A stretch of 64,000 bases of DNA from Streptomyces goshikiensis (GTDB lineage: Bacteria; Actinomycetota; Actinomycetes; Streptomycetales; Streptomycetaceae), in NCBI RefSeq assembly GCF_014650555.1, contig NZ_BMVE01000004.1, forward strand, positions 62,001 through 126,000. The letters run 5' to 3'. The notes beneath the pieces are model-generated. The model had not been told where the DNA came from. It searched no databases and worked only from the letters and a program-made list of their open reading frames with translations. Shown in pieces: positions 16,940-24,386 of this stretch. The translations under genes were made by a program, and so were the position numbers. Numbering within the stretch: the first letter of the stretch is position 1; each line of letters starts with the position of its first letter.

Positions 16940-17890
16940 GTGAGCAACGGACTGGTGATCGCGGCCGTCGACGGATCCGAGCACAGCCTGGTGGCCCTGG
17001 AATGGGCCCGGACCGAGGCCCTGCGGCACGGGGCGGGGCTGATGGTCGCCCATGTGCTCTCCGACAGCTCCCAGTTGTACGCGGGCCGCCGCAGCTCCCT
17101 CCACGACCGGTCCGAGCCGGACGCCTTCGTCGATCCGGTGGCCGAAAACCTGCGGGCCCTCCTCGCGCGGGCCCCCGAACTCCCCGCCGAGATGCGGTAC
17201 GAGTCCCTGGAGGGCTCCGTCCCCGAGGCGCTCCGGGTGATCGGGGCCGAGGCCCTGATGCTGGTGATGGGCTCGCGCGGGCGCGGCGGGTTCGCCACGC
17301 TGCTGCTGGGCTCGAACAGCCGGGCGGTGGCCACCAGCGCGCCGTGCCCGGTGGTGGTGGTCCCGCACGGGGCGCGCAGCGCGGGCGCGGCCGAGGGGGC
17401 TTCGGCCGGCCGGGTGGTGCTCGGGCTGCACGCCGCCGAGACGCCCGACGACGTGCCCGACTTCGCGTTCGCTGAGGCGGCCGCGCGGGGGACCGCTGTC
17501 CAGGTGGTCTCCGCGTACGCCGTGCCGCCCTCGCCGGTGGCGCTGATCGACTCGCCCTTCGCGGTGATCACCCCGGAGGGGCTGGCCGACGGCGGCGACG
17601 GGGTCCCGGCCGAGCGGGAGATGCTGCGGTCCCAGACGGAGCGGCTGGCCCCGTACCGGGAGCGGTACCCGCACGTGCCGGTCGAACAGGTGGCCGTGCC
17701 GGGGGACGCGGCGGGGTCGCTGGTGGACGCCTCGCGGTCGGCGGCGCTGGTCGTGGTCGGCCGCCACCATCCGCGGGTGCGGTCCCTGCTGATCGGGTCG
17801 GTGGCGAACGCGGTGCTCCAGCACGCGCACGGTCCGGTGGCCGTCGTACCGCCGCTGCGGGACGACGGCCGGCCGCCCGGCTCCCCCTGA
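16940..17890 (+). CDS. universal stress protein, two Usp domains
   Basis: A 316-residue cytoplasmic protein with two tandem Usp domains. The first starts LVIAAVDGSEHSLVALEWA and ends with the ATP-loop pattern VMGSRGRGGFATLLLGSNSR (Gly-X2-Gly-X9-Gly-Ser type) then APCPVVVVP. The second ends with VVVGRHHPRVRSLLIGSVANAVLQHAHGPVAVVP, a looser version in which the glycines are reduced. Streptomyces have many such proteins, acting in stress and hypoxic survival. The start is a GTG at 16940 without a clear ribosome site. The 270-bp region before it holds GGACACGCCGGT-type repeats, so its regulation is unclear. Confidence 0.85.
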   Translation: MSNGLVIAAVDGSEHSLVALEWARTEALRHGAGLMVAHVLSDSSQLYAGRRSSLHDRSEPDAFVDPVAENLRALLARAPELPAEMRYESLEGSVPEALRVIGAEALMLVMGSRGRGGFATLLLGSNSRAVATSAPCPVVVVPHGARSAGAAEGASAGRVVLGLHAAETPDDVPDFAFAEAAARGTAVQVVSAYAVPPSPVALIDSPFAVITPEGLADGGDGVPAEREMLRSQTERLAPYRERYPHVPVEQVAVPGDAAGSLVDASRSAALVVVGRHHPRVRSLLIGSVANAVLQHAHGPVAVVPPLRDDGRPPGSP

Positions 17891-18017
17891 TCCGGCACTG
17901 AGGTCCCTGACCTGCGAGGGGGTGGCATCAATCGGGCCATCGGGGGGAAGGTGGGTGCGGGGGGACTGCTTCGCGCCGGCGGAGGAGGACGACCGGACCA
18001 GCCCGGGGTGGTTGCCG

Positions 18018-18212
18018 ATGCCCGACGTGCACCCGACCGACGACAGCGACGAGCTCCACGCGCCGGAGACGCCGGCGCAGCGCAGGGCGCGCCGCGCGCA
18101 GTTCCTGCGCGACCTGATGGAGGCGCGGGAGCTGCGCGACCGCGTCCAGCCCCGGCGCGCCCGCGCGGCCCGGATGCGCCAGCAGATGCGCATGCGCACC
18201 TTCCGCTGGTAG
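18018..18212 (+). CDS. small basic hypothetical protein
   Basis: A 64-residue protein with an acidic N-terminus (MPDVHPTDDSDELHAPETP) and a strongly basic helical C-terminus with repeated Arg and Met ending RMRTFRW. No known domain is recognised. The ATG at 18018 is chosen because the coding pattern starts there; an in-frame GTG at 17922 would add 32 residues and follows a GAGGGG. It sits between the stress protein and the deaminase-associated gene. Confidence 0.55.
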   Translation: MPDVHPTDDSDELHAPETPAQRRARRAQFLRDLMEARELRDRVQPRRARAARMRQQMRMRTFRW

Positions 18213-18547
18213 TCCGCCGGGGTGCGCCGCGCCCCGCCGGGTGACCCTCGTACCGCCACACGCAGCAACCGCCGCGCCGGGCGCCGAACCGGGTCCCCGG
18301 AAGCCGTTCCGGCGCCGCGCCGGCGCCTCGCCGAGCCCGTTCGGAGCCCCGCCGGGCAGGCCCCGTAAGAGCCGCCGAGCACACGGCACGGAACGACGCA
18401 GCGCGGAAGACCTCTCGCAAAGCCGCTGTTTCTGCCACGATGCCGATTGGGCGGGGCATGAACGGTGAGCACGACGGCCGTTCCACCCCCAACCTCCGGC
18501 CGGGGGGACCTCCAACCGGCACGCCTATGACCAGTGGGAGAGTCACG
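18213..18547 (+). other. 335-bp intergenic region before the deaminase operon
   Basis: No gene is supported here. GC-rich low-complexity sequence occupies 18240-18370. A weak promoter-like pair (TCGCAA at 18415-18420 and CACGAT at 18436-18441, 15-bp spacer) lies about 100 bp before the GTG start at 18548 and could serve that two-gene operon. Confidence 0.35.
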
Positions 18548-19096
18548 GTGTACTTCGCCGCACTGCTCGCGCGCACCGAAGACGGGTGGGAAGCGAGCGA
18601 CATGGAACTCGACGATGTCGAGTCTCTGAGTGATCTGATCGATCTCGCCCGGTCCGCCGCTGTCGACGACGACACGGTGGTCGCCCTCATCGAGCAGGAG
18701 GACGCCTGGTTCGGCGTCGTCCGCGTGGACGGCGAGGAGGACCCGCGGTACTTCGTATCCAACGCCTCCGCGGCCTCCCGCAGCTCCTACGGCTCGATGC
18801 TGACCGACGAGCTGCTCGGCAGCGACGAGGAGGACGACGAACTCGACGAGCTGGACCTGGACGGCACCGAGGACGGCGAGGAGGAATCCATCGCCGCGTT
18901 CACGGACGAGGACGACGACGCGGACGAGAAGGGCGGGACCGGCGCGGAGCCGGTACCGGCCGGTCCGCTCGGCGATCCCCGGCTGCTGGACGACCTCGGG
19001 GTGAGCCACAAACAACTGATGACCCTCGACGGGGACGCCCTCTCGGAGATCGCCGACTCGCTCGGCGCCACCGAGGTGCTGGAGGCCGTCCGCTAG
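18548..19096 (+). CDS. tRNA adenosine deaminase-associated protein
   Basis: A 182-residue acidic protein opening MYFAALLARTEDGWEA after a GTG start. It has a conserved N-terminal domain (LIEQEDAWFGVVRVDGEEDPRYFVSN), then a long Asp/Glu-rich segment from about residue 92 to 125, and a C-terminal helical part (LGVSHKQLMTLDGDALSEIADSLGA). Such proteins are found upstream of tadA in actinobacteria, but their biochemical role is not established. The GTG at 18548 follows GGGAG by 7 bases; an ATG at 18527 is possible. Its TAG stop shares one base with the tadA GTG start, so the two are coupled. Confidence 0.85.
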   Translation: MYFAALLARTEDGWEASDMELDDVESLSDLIDLARSAAVDDDTVVALIEQEDAWFGVVRVDGEEDPRYFVSNASAASRSSYGSMLTDELLGSDEEDDELDELDLDGTEDGEEESIAAFTDEDDDADEKGGTGAEPVPAGPLGDPRLLDDLGVSHKQLMTLDGDALSEIADSLGATEVLEAVR

Positions 19097-19638
19097 TGAC
19101 CGACCCGTACGCGACCTCTACGCACGACCCCGGTTCCGATCCCGGCCGGGATCCCGCACGCGACCCCGGTGGCGTCGGCGATCCCGTCCGGGACCCGTGG
19201 CGGTCCTCCATGCGCCTGGCGCTCCGGGAGGCCGCCCGGGCGGTACCGGCCGGCGACGTGCCGGTCGGCGCCGTCGTCCTCGGCCCGGACGGGGAACTCC
19301 TCGCCACCGGCTACAACGAACGGGAGGCCACCGGCGATCCCACGGCGCACGCCGAGGTGCTGGCACTGCGCCGGGCGGCCGCCGAGCTCGGGGAATGGCG
19401 GCTTCCGGGGTGCACCCTGGTGGTGACCCTGGAGCCGTGCGTGATGTGCGCCGGCGCGCTCGTACAGGCGCGGGTGGCCCGTGTCGTCTACGGGGCGGGG
19501 GACGAGAAGGCGGGCGCGGCGGGGTCGCTGTGGGACCTCGTACGGGACCGCAGGCTCAACCACCGGCCGGAGGTGATCCGCGGGGTGCTCGCCGAGGAGT
19601 GCGCCCGGCAGCTCACGGACTTCTTCCGCGATCTCTGA
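19096..19638 (+). CDS. tadA: tRNA-specific adenosine deaminase
   Basis: A 180-residue zinc deaminase that converts A34 of tRNA-Arg(ACG) to inosine. The catalytic motif TAHAEVLAL supplies the zinc His and proton-shuttle Glu, and LEPCVMCAGAL supplies two zinc Cys ligands. The core begins near residue 37 (WRSSMRLALREAARA); before it lies a DPG-rich extension (repeats of DP, DPG, RDP) encoded by a short degenerate DNA repeat and absent from most homologues. The GTG at 19096 overlaps the previous stop. Its substrate tRNA-Arg(ACG) is encoded at 36769-36841 of this window. Confidence 0.95.
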   Translation: MTDPYATSTHDPGSDPGRDPARDPGGVGDPVRDPWRSSMRLALREAARAVPAGDVPVGAVVLGPDGELLATGYNEREATGDPTAHAEVLALRRAAAELGEWRLPGCTLVVTLEPCVMCAGALVQARVARVVYGAGDEKAGAAGSLWDLVRDRRLNHRPEVIRGVLAEECARQLTDFFRDL

Positions 19639-19657
19639 CGGGCCCCGCGGATACGGA

Positions 19658-19688
19658 TTTCAGAGCACGGGCCACCTTGGGCTAAGCT
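19658..19688 (+). promoter_or_regulatory. candidate promoter of tRNA-Ser(CGA)
   Basis: TTTCAG at 19658-19663 and TAAGCT at 19683-19688 are separated by 19 bp and lie 7 bases before the tRNA 5' end. The spacing is longer than ideal. Confidence 0.4.
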
Positions 19689-19695
19689 CTCTCTC

Positions 19696-19782
19696 GGTAG
19701 CGTGTCCGAGCGGCCGAAGGAGCACGCCTCGAAAGCGTGTGATGGTGCAAGCTATCCGTGGGTTCAAATCCCACCGCTACCG
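19696..19782 (+). tRNA. tRNA-Ser (anticodon CGA)
   Basis: An 87-nt class II tRNA. The acceptor stem GGTAGCG / CGCTACC pairs fully. The anticodon arm CACGC-CTCGAAA-GCGTG presents CGA, reading UCG. A long variable arm and the T loop GGTTCAAATCC are present, with discriminator G. CCA is not encoded. Confidence 0.96.
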
Positions 19783-19790
19783 CTCTGATC

Positions 19791-19830
19791 GAGAGCCCCG
19801 CCCCGCAAGGGTCGGGGCTCTCGGCGTTTT
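19791..19830 (+). terminator. terminator of tRNA-Ser(CGA)
   Basis: A 10-bp stem GAGAGCCCCG / CGGGGCTCTC (19791-19800, 19813-19822) is followed by a short TTTT run. Confidence 0.85.
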
Positions 19831-19989
19831 CCGGTGCGCACGCGGCGGTGGCCGGGGGTCCGGAACCGAGGTCCGGAAGCGGGATACGGGGCCCGCGTCC
19901 GCGGCCCGCCTCCGCGGCCGCGCCGGGCGGCCGAGGGCCCTACGGGGGACATCCGCGTGACCGGCCGCCCGCTCGGCCGTTGTCACGGC

Positions 19990-20277
19990 ATGACCAAGAC
20001 CCAGCGCATGCTCGCCGCCATCGCCCTCGCGGGGGCCGCCGCGGGCCTCGCCGCGCCGGCCGCCTCCGCCGCCCCGATCGCCCCGCTCACCCTTCCGGAC
20101 CTGCCGACGGCGGCCCCGGGGATGCCGGAGGGGGCCACACCGAACTCGGTCCAGGACATCGGCGCCAAGCTCAACGACCTGAACCAGCTGAACCAGCTGA
20201 TGGACCTGCCGAACCAGCTGGCGCCCGTGATCGCCCCCGTACAGCCGATCACGGACCTGGCCGGCGCCATCCAGTAG
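19990..20277 (+). CDS. small secreted hypothetical protein
   Basis: A 95-residue protein with a Sec signal peptide: basic MTKTQRM, a hydrophobic Ala/Leu core and a likely cleavage after ASA near residue 28. The mature part is about 65 residues with Pro-rich ends and a central heptad-like segment (LNDLNQLNQLMDLPNQL) that may be helical. There are no Cys residues and no known domain. The ATG at 19990 is chosen because the signal peptide starts there. A perfect terminator hairpin follows 17 bp after the stop, so it is monocistronic. Confidence 0.7.
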   Translation: MTKTQRMLAAIALAGAAAGLAAPAASAAPIAPLTLPDLPTAAPGMPEGATPNSVQDIGAKLNDLNQLNQLMDLPNQLAPVIAPVQPITDLAGAIQ

Positions 20278-20641
20278 GACCTCCGGAACGCGAAGAAGGC
20301 CCCGACCGGGATCGGGGCCTTCGACGTACGGGACGGGACGGGGGAAGTGGCGTCGGGGGGACAAGCCACTTCCCCCGACGAGGACGGACCTGCCAGTCCG
20401 CGCCGCGTCAGGGGGAAGCCGACGGCTCGGACCCCGCAGTCAGGCCCTGTCCCTCACCCACCGGTTTCCTGCCAGAACCGGCGGGCTCGCCTCCCATCCT
20501 GCGCTCCCCCCGCCCCCGGGCGGACCGCCAAAGGACCCGGACCACCGGGTCCTTGGTCCTTAAAGGCCGGGTGAGTGTCCAAACCCGACCGGTTAGACTC
20601 ACCCGACTTTGCAGTACCGGTTGGGGAGGCCGACACCGCTC
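20278..20641 (+). other. intergenic region with three hairpins and a promoter
   Basis: No gene is seen here. It holds three inverted repeats. The first is the terminator at 20295-20322. The second is GGGGAAGTGGC / GCCACTTCCCC (20341-20351, 20365-20375). The third is AAGGACCCGG / CCGGGTCCTT around ACCA (20531-20554). A further repeat GGGTGAGT / ACTCACCC (20569-20576, 20597-20604) brackets a -10-like TTAGACT that probably drives the small membrane protein gene at 20642. Confidence 0.65.
20295..20322 (+). terminator. terminator of the small secreted protein gene
   Basis: Perfect 11-bp stem GAAGGCCCCGA / TCGGGGCCTTC with a 6-base loop. Confidence 0.85.
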
Positions 20642-20803
20642 ATGGAGACCAAGAAGCTTGTCATGGGCGCGCTCGTCGTGTTCGTGCTCTTCGTGATCAT
20701 CACCGAGCCGGTGAAGGCGGCGGACCTCGTGCTCCTCGGCTTCCAGGGCATCTCCGACGCCGCCCACGCGATCGGCGCGTTCATGACCGAGCTGGTGCGC
20801 TGA
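20642..20803 (+). CDS. small single-pass membrane protein
   Basis: A 53-residue protein opening METKKLVMGALVVFVLFVII, a single transmembrane helix at about residues 6-22, then a short amphipathic part (DLVLLGFQGISDAAHAIGAFMTELVR). No function is known to me. The ATG at 20642 is preceded by TTGGGGAGG. It is monocistronic: an inverted repeat with a -10-like TTAGACT precedes it and a strong terminator follows 33 bp after the stop. Confidence 0.75.
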   Translation: METKKLVMGALVVFVLFVIITEPVKAADLVLLGFQGISDAAHAIGAFMTELVR

Positions 20804-20836
20804 GCCTCTGCGCTGAATCGGTTCTTCGGCCGTCCG

Positions 20837-20866
20837 GCCCCCCACTCGCGCACGTGGGGGGCTTTT
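20837..20866 (+). terminator. terminator of the small membrane protein gene
   Basis: Perfect 9-bp stem GCCCCCCAC / GTGGGGGGC, 8-base loop and a TTTT tail. Confidence 0.9.
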
Positions 20867-21036
20867 CGTGTTCCGGTGCGGTCCGGCGCCGGGTCCGGGG
20901 CCTTGCACGGCGATAGCCTGCACGCCCCAATACGCCCAACTTGCCCTCAACACGGCGATATACGGTGCTTGCACACAATGCACATGTCTTGTGATGCTAT
21001 GACCGCTTTTGACGGATAGTCGACTGAAGGGGTGGC

Positions 21037-21984
21037 GTGACCGTGCCGGCCAGTACAGCGCCTCAGGTGCCACCCCAGCAGGACGACGCCCGGGATGCCA
21101 GGGATGCCCGGGACGCCCGGGACTCCCCGCACGACTCCCAGGTCCCGCCCCAGCAGGACGCCCCGCAGGACCCTCCGGCGGAGCCCCCGCAGCAGCCCCC
21201 GCCCGCCCCCAGACCGCAGAGCCGGGGCGCGGACACCCGGGCCCTCACCCAGGTGCTGTTCGGCCAGCTGAAGGGCCTCCAGCCCGGCACCAGCGAGCAC
21301 ACCCGGGTGCGCGGCGCCCTGATCGAGGCCAACCTCCCGCTCGTCCGGTACGCGGCCGCCCGCTTCCGCAGCCGCAACGAGCCGATGGAGGACGTGGTCC
21401 AGGTCGGCACCATCGGCCTGATCAACGCGATCGACCGCTTCGACCCGGACCGCGGGGTGCAGTTCCCGACCTTCGCCATGCCGACGGTCGTGGGAGAGAT
21501 CAAGCGGTACTTCCGCGACAACGTCCGCACCGTCCACGTACCGCGCCGGCTCCACGAGCTGTGGGTCCAGGTCAACGCGGCCACCGAGGACCTCACCACC
21601 CTCCACGGCCGCACCCCGACGACGCCCGAGATCGCCGAGCGGCTGCGGATCACCGAGGAGGAGGTGCTCTCCTGCATCGAGGCCGGGCGGAGCTACCACG
21701 CCACCTCGCTCGAAGCCGCCCAGGAGGGCGACGGGCTGCCCGGGCTGCTCGACCGGCTCGGTTACGAGGACCCGGAGCTGGCCGGGGTCGAGCACCGCGA
21801 CCTGGTCCGCCACCTCCTCGTACAGCTGCCCGAGCGCGAACAGCGGATCCTGCTCCTGCGGTACTACAACAATCTGACGCAGTCACAGATCAGTGCCGAG
21901 CTGGGCGTCTCCCAGATGCACGTGTCCCGGCTGCTCGCCCGGAGCTTCGCCCGGCTGCGATCCGCAAACAGGATCGAGGCGTAA
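21037..21984 (+). CDS. SigB/SigF-type RNA polymerase sigma factor (first of two)
   Basis: A 315-residue group 3 sigma factor. Region 2 carries [35 protein letters not shown] near residue 100, region 3 follows VPRRLHELW, and region 4 ends with [20 protein letters not shown]. Such factors in Streptomyces control osmotic stress and spore development and are held by anti-sigma factors; none adjoins it here. The N-terminal 65 residues are Pro/Gln/Asp-rich with a repeated DAR triplet encoded by a 9-bp DNA repeat. The GTG at 21037 follows GAAGGGG. From conserved synteny it may correspond to SigF or SigN; I do not assign a symbol. Confidence 0.92.
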   Translation: MTVPASTAPQVPPQQDDARDARDARDARDSPHDSQVPPQQDAPQDPPAEPPQQPPPAPRPQSRGADTRALTQVLFGQLKGLQPGTSEHTRVRGALIEANLPLVRYAAARFRSRNEPMEDVVQVGTIGLINAIDRFDPDRGVQFPTFAMPTVVGEIKRYFRDNVRTVHVPRRLHELWVQVNAATEDLTTLHGRTPTTPEIAERLRITEEEVLSCIEAGRSYHATSLEAAQEGDGLPGLLDRLGYEDPELAGVEHRDLVRHLLVQLPEREQRILLLRYYNNLTQSQISAELGVSQMHVSRLLARSFARLRSANRIEA

Positions 21985-22108
21985 CCGGTTCGAGTGGAGA
22001 TCGCTCCGCGATTCCGGCAGAACGGGCTCATTCCGGTCTGTCGCTGGAACTACATGTCGACATGGCGCTACAGCGTGTTGCCGACATGTGACATTCTGCT
22101 GGAACCGC

Positions 22109-22134
22109 GTTTGCCGCAGCCCCGCCTCCGGTAT
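22109..22134 (+). promoter_or_regulatory. candidate SigB-type promoter of the second sigma gene
   Basis: GTTT (22109-22112), 16 bases, then CGGTAT (22129-22134), close to the SigB-family consensus (GTTT, 14-16 bases, GGGTAT). It lies 70 bp upstream of the start codon and suggests control by this factor family. Confidence 0.45.
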
Positions 22135-22204
22135 TCAGGTGGAGGCTGCGTTCCTCCGACGGGCGCGCAGAGAACGCGACCGTCCGCGACCTCAAGGGGG
22201 TGGC

Positions 22205-23044
22205 ATGTCCGTAGACCAGGGCAGCTCCAAGGTGCTCACGCTCGTCAAGCGTGAGCTGCCGGCAGTGTCCAACCGCTCGGAAGCCATCGACACCCGCACC
22301 CTCTCCCGCTCCCTCTTCCAGCGACTGGCCGCCCTGGACGCGGACAGCCCCGAACGGGCCTACGTACGCGACACCCTGATCGAGCTGAACCTGCCGCTGG
22401 TGCGGTACGCGGCCGCCAGGTTCCGCAGCCGCAACGAGCCGATGGAGGACATCGTCCAGGTCGGCACGATCGGCCTGATCAAGGCGATCGACCGGTTCGA
22501 CTGCGAACGCGGCGTGGAGTTCCCGACGTTCGCGATGCCGACCGTCGTGGGCGAGATCAAACGATTCTTTAGGGACACCTCCTGGTCGGTGCGCGTCCCG
22601 CGCCGCCTCCAGGAGCTCCGTCTCGCCCTCACCAAGGCCAGTGACGAGCTCGCCCAGAAGCTCGACCGCTCGCCGACCGTGCCGGAACTCGCCGCCGTGC
22701 TCGGGGTGTCGGAGGAGGAGGTCGTCGACGGCCTCGCCGTCGGGAACGCGTACACGGCCTCCTCGCTCGACTCGCCCTCCCCCGAGGACGAGGGCGGCGA
22801 GGGCTCGCTCGCGGACCGCCTCGGCTACGAGGACACCGCGCTCGAAGGCGTCGAGTACCGCGAGTCGCTGAAGCCGCTGCTGGCCAAACTCCCGCCCCGG
22901 GAACGGCAGATCATCATGCTGCGGTTCTTCGCCAACATGACGCAGTCGCAGATCGGCGAGGAGGTCGGCATCTCCCAGATGCACGTCTCCCGGCTGCTCA
23001 CCCGCACCCTCGCGCAGCTGCGCCTGGGCCTGATCGGCGAGTAG
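22205..23044 (+). CDS. SigB/SigF-type RNA polymerase sigma factor (second of two)
   Basis: A 279-residue paralogue of the sigma factor at 21037-21984. Region 2 ([35 protein letters not shown]) and the segment [16 protein letters not shown] are nearly identical between the two, and region 4 is [20 protein letters not shown]. The N-terminus is short and lacks the DAR repeat. The ATG at 22205 is preceded by AAGGGGG. A 220-bp gap with a SigB-type promoter candidate separates the pair, so it can be transcribed alone. The pair looks like a tandem duplication with diverged promoters. Confidence 0.93.
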   Translation: MSVDQGSSKVLTLVKRELPAVSNRSEAIDTRTLSRSLFQRLAALDADSPERAYVRDTLIELNLPLVRYAAARFRSRNEPMEDIVQVGTIGLIKAIDRFDCERGVEFPTFAMPTVVGEIKRFFRDTSWSVRVPRRLQELRLALTKASDELAQKLDRSPTVPELAAVLGVSEEEVVDGLAVGNAYTASSLDSPSPEDEGGEGSLADRLGYEDTALEGVEYRESLKPLLAKLPPRERQIIMLRFFANMTQSQIGEEVGISQMHVSRLLTRTLAQLRLGLIGE

Positions 23045-23079
23045 CCCGGCCGCGCATCCGCCGCACCCGGGTTCCCATT

Positions 23080-23092
23080 TGACGGAGCGTCA
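23080..23092. promoter_or_regulatory. palindromic operator candidate TGACGGAGCGTCA
   Basis: A 13-bp palindrome (TGACG-GAG-CGTCA) sits 14 bases before the start codon of the lipoprotein gene. It agrees at 11 of 13 positions with the reverse strand of a palindrome before the acyl-CoA operon at 49399-49411. Confidence 0.45.
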
Positions 23093-23106
23093 GTGACACT
23101 GGCGCG

Positions 23107-23925
23107 ATGCGAAGGGGACCACGGGCACCACGAGGCACGTTCGCCTGGCTCGCCCTGTGCGGTACGGCCGTCGTCGCCCTCACGGGATGCGGCGGCCCGG
23201 CACCGGACGGCTACGTGGCCGTGGGGGCCGCGGCCCCGGGTCCCGAACGGGGCGCGGGGGAGAACGTGGCACCCCGGAGCGGGGTCGAATTCCAGCCACT
23301 CTCCGCACCGGACGCGCCGGCCGGCTCCGCTGGGTCGCCCGCGTCGTCCGCGTCGTCCGCCTCGTCGAGTACGTCGGCCAGTGCCCCGGGATCCGAGGGC
23401 GCGGCCGGTTCCACCCCGGGCGCGGGCCCGCCCGCCGCACCCGGCGGCTCCGCGACGCGGCCCGGCACCTCACCCGCCCCGGGCGGCAGCCCACCCGGCC
23501 CCGGAGCCCCTTCCGGCGGGCCCGCCGCCACCCAGCCCGCCACCCCGAGGCCCGGAACCCCGGGCCCGGCCACGCCGACCGCGCCCACCACACCTCCGGG
23601 CGGCGGCGGTCCGGCCACCCCGGCGAAGCTGACCCTGAGCCCTCCGGCCCGCGCGGCGGCTTCCGACCGGTGGTGCGAGCGGGTCACCGTCACGTTCACC
23701 AACACCGGCGGCGCCGCGGCCCGTTCGGGCACGGTGACCTTCGCGACGCACATCATCGGGGCCCTGGGCATCGACTGGGCCACGATCACCACGGCCCAGC
23801 CCCTCCCGGCCCCGATCGCCGGGGGCACGGCCGCGACCCGGACCTACACGGTCTGCCTGGAGGCATGGCGCGTCCCGCTGGGCATGCGTGTGGAGACCCG
23901 GAACGTCACGGCGACCTGGTCCTGA
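23107..23925 (+). CDS. lipoprotein with Pro/Ala/Ser-rich stalk
   Basis: A 272-residue surface lipoprotein. The signal peptide ends in the lipobox ALTGC with Cys near residue 28. Residues 40-175 are a disordered stalk of Pro, Ala, Gly, Ser and Thr, probably spanning the wall. The C-terminal domain of about 95 residues (LTLSPPARAAASDRWCERVTVTFTNTGG, then CLEAWRVPLGMRV) looks like a beta-sandwich of the CARDB/DUF11 style with two Cys that may pair. No enzymatic motif is seen. The start is the ATG at 23107. Its stop is the first triplet of a seven-unit 15-bp repeat. Confidence 0.75.
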   Translation: MRRGPRAPRGTFAWLALCGTAVVALTGCGGPAPDGYVAVGAAAPGPERGAGENVAPRSGVEFQPLSAPDAPAGSAGSPASSASSASSSTSASAPGSEGAAGSTPGAGPPAAPGGSATRPGTSPAPGGSPPGPGAPSGGPAATQPATPRPGTPGPATPTAPTTPPGGGGPATPAKLTLSPPARAAASDRWCERVTVTFTNTGGAAARSGTVTFATHIIGALGIDWATITTAQPLPAPIAGGTAATRTYTVCLEAWRVPLGMRVETRNVTATWS

Positions 23926-24027
23926 GCGGGCCGGGCCTGGGCAGGTCGGGCCTGGGCGGGCCGGGCCCGAGCGAACGACGCCCGAGCGAACGGCGCCCGG
24001 GCGAACGGCGTCCGAGCGAAAGCGACT
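23923..24027. repeat. seven 15-bp tandem repeats beginning at a stop codon
   Basis: Units start at 23923, 23938, 23953, 23968, 23983, 23998 and 24013. The first three are of the type TGGGCGGGCCGGGCC and the last four of the type CGAGCGAACGGCGCC, so two repeat families are joined. The first triplet is the lipoprotein stop codon, and the array ends one base before the stop codon of the convergent gene. Confidence 0.92.
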
Positions 24028-24028
24028 T

Positions 24029-24268
24029 CTAGCGGAGCGTCAGCCAGGCCGCCGCCGCGATGATGAGCAGCAGACCGAACGCCAGCCCGATCCGCGCGCC
24101 CGTCGACGATCCGGATTCCTGCCGGGCCGCCGCGCGCCGCTGCGTCCGCGCCCCCGGCGTCGTGGGCCCGGTCGGCGCGGCCTCCTCGACGAACGCACGG
24201 AACATCTGGGTGCTGCCCGCGGGGTCGTAGTTGCCCTCGGGGCCCTGTGTGGTGTGGTTGTCAGCCAT
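24029..24268 (-). CDS. small tail-anchored membrane protein
   Basis: A 79-residue protein with a polar N-terminal half (MADNHTTQGPEGNYDPAGST) and one transmembrane helix at the very C-terminus (IGLAFGLLLIIAAAAWLTLR), giving a tail-anchored topology. No known domain is recognised. The ATG at 24268 is the only reasonable start. It is convergent with the lipoprotein gene and divergent from the MarR gene. Confidence 0.7.
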   Translation of the reverse strand: MADNHTTQGPEGNYDPAGSTQMFRAFVEEAAPTGPTTPGARTQRRAAARQESGSSTGARIGLAFGLLLIIAAAAWLTLR

Positions 24269-24326
24269 GGAGCAGGACCCTAGCGGGTTTTCCGATTCCT
24301 TTACCGCTCACCCCCCTCCATTAATT

Positions 24327-24368
24327 TGCCTGTAGCAACCATCTGATCCTATGGTTGCTCTAAGCAAC
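24327..24368. promoter_or_regulatory. MarR operator with repeated half-sites
   Basis: A perfect 9-bp inverted repeat AGCAACCAT / ATGGTTGCT (24334-24342, 24351-24359) is followed by another AGCAAC (24363-24368) and preceded by TTGC (24327-24330). The half-site thus recurs four times with alternating orientation just before the MarR gene, as expected for autorepression. Confidence 0.75.
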
Positions 24369-24386
24369 GAGATGGGGGGCAGCCCG

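Noticed and set aside
20969..21030. Clear promoter for the first sigma factor
   Set aside because: Several TTGC/TATG-like words occur, but no pair has acceptable spacing, so no promoter is claimed.
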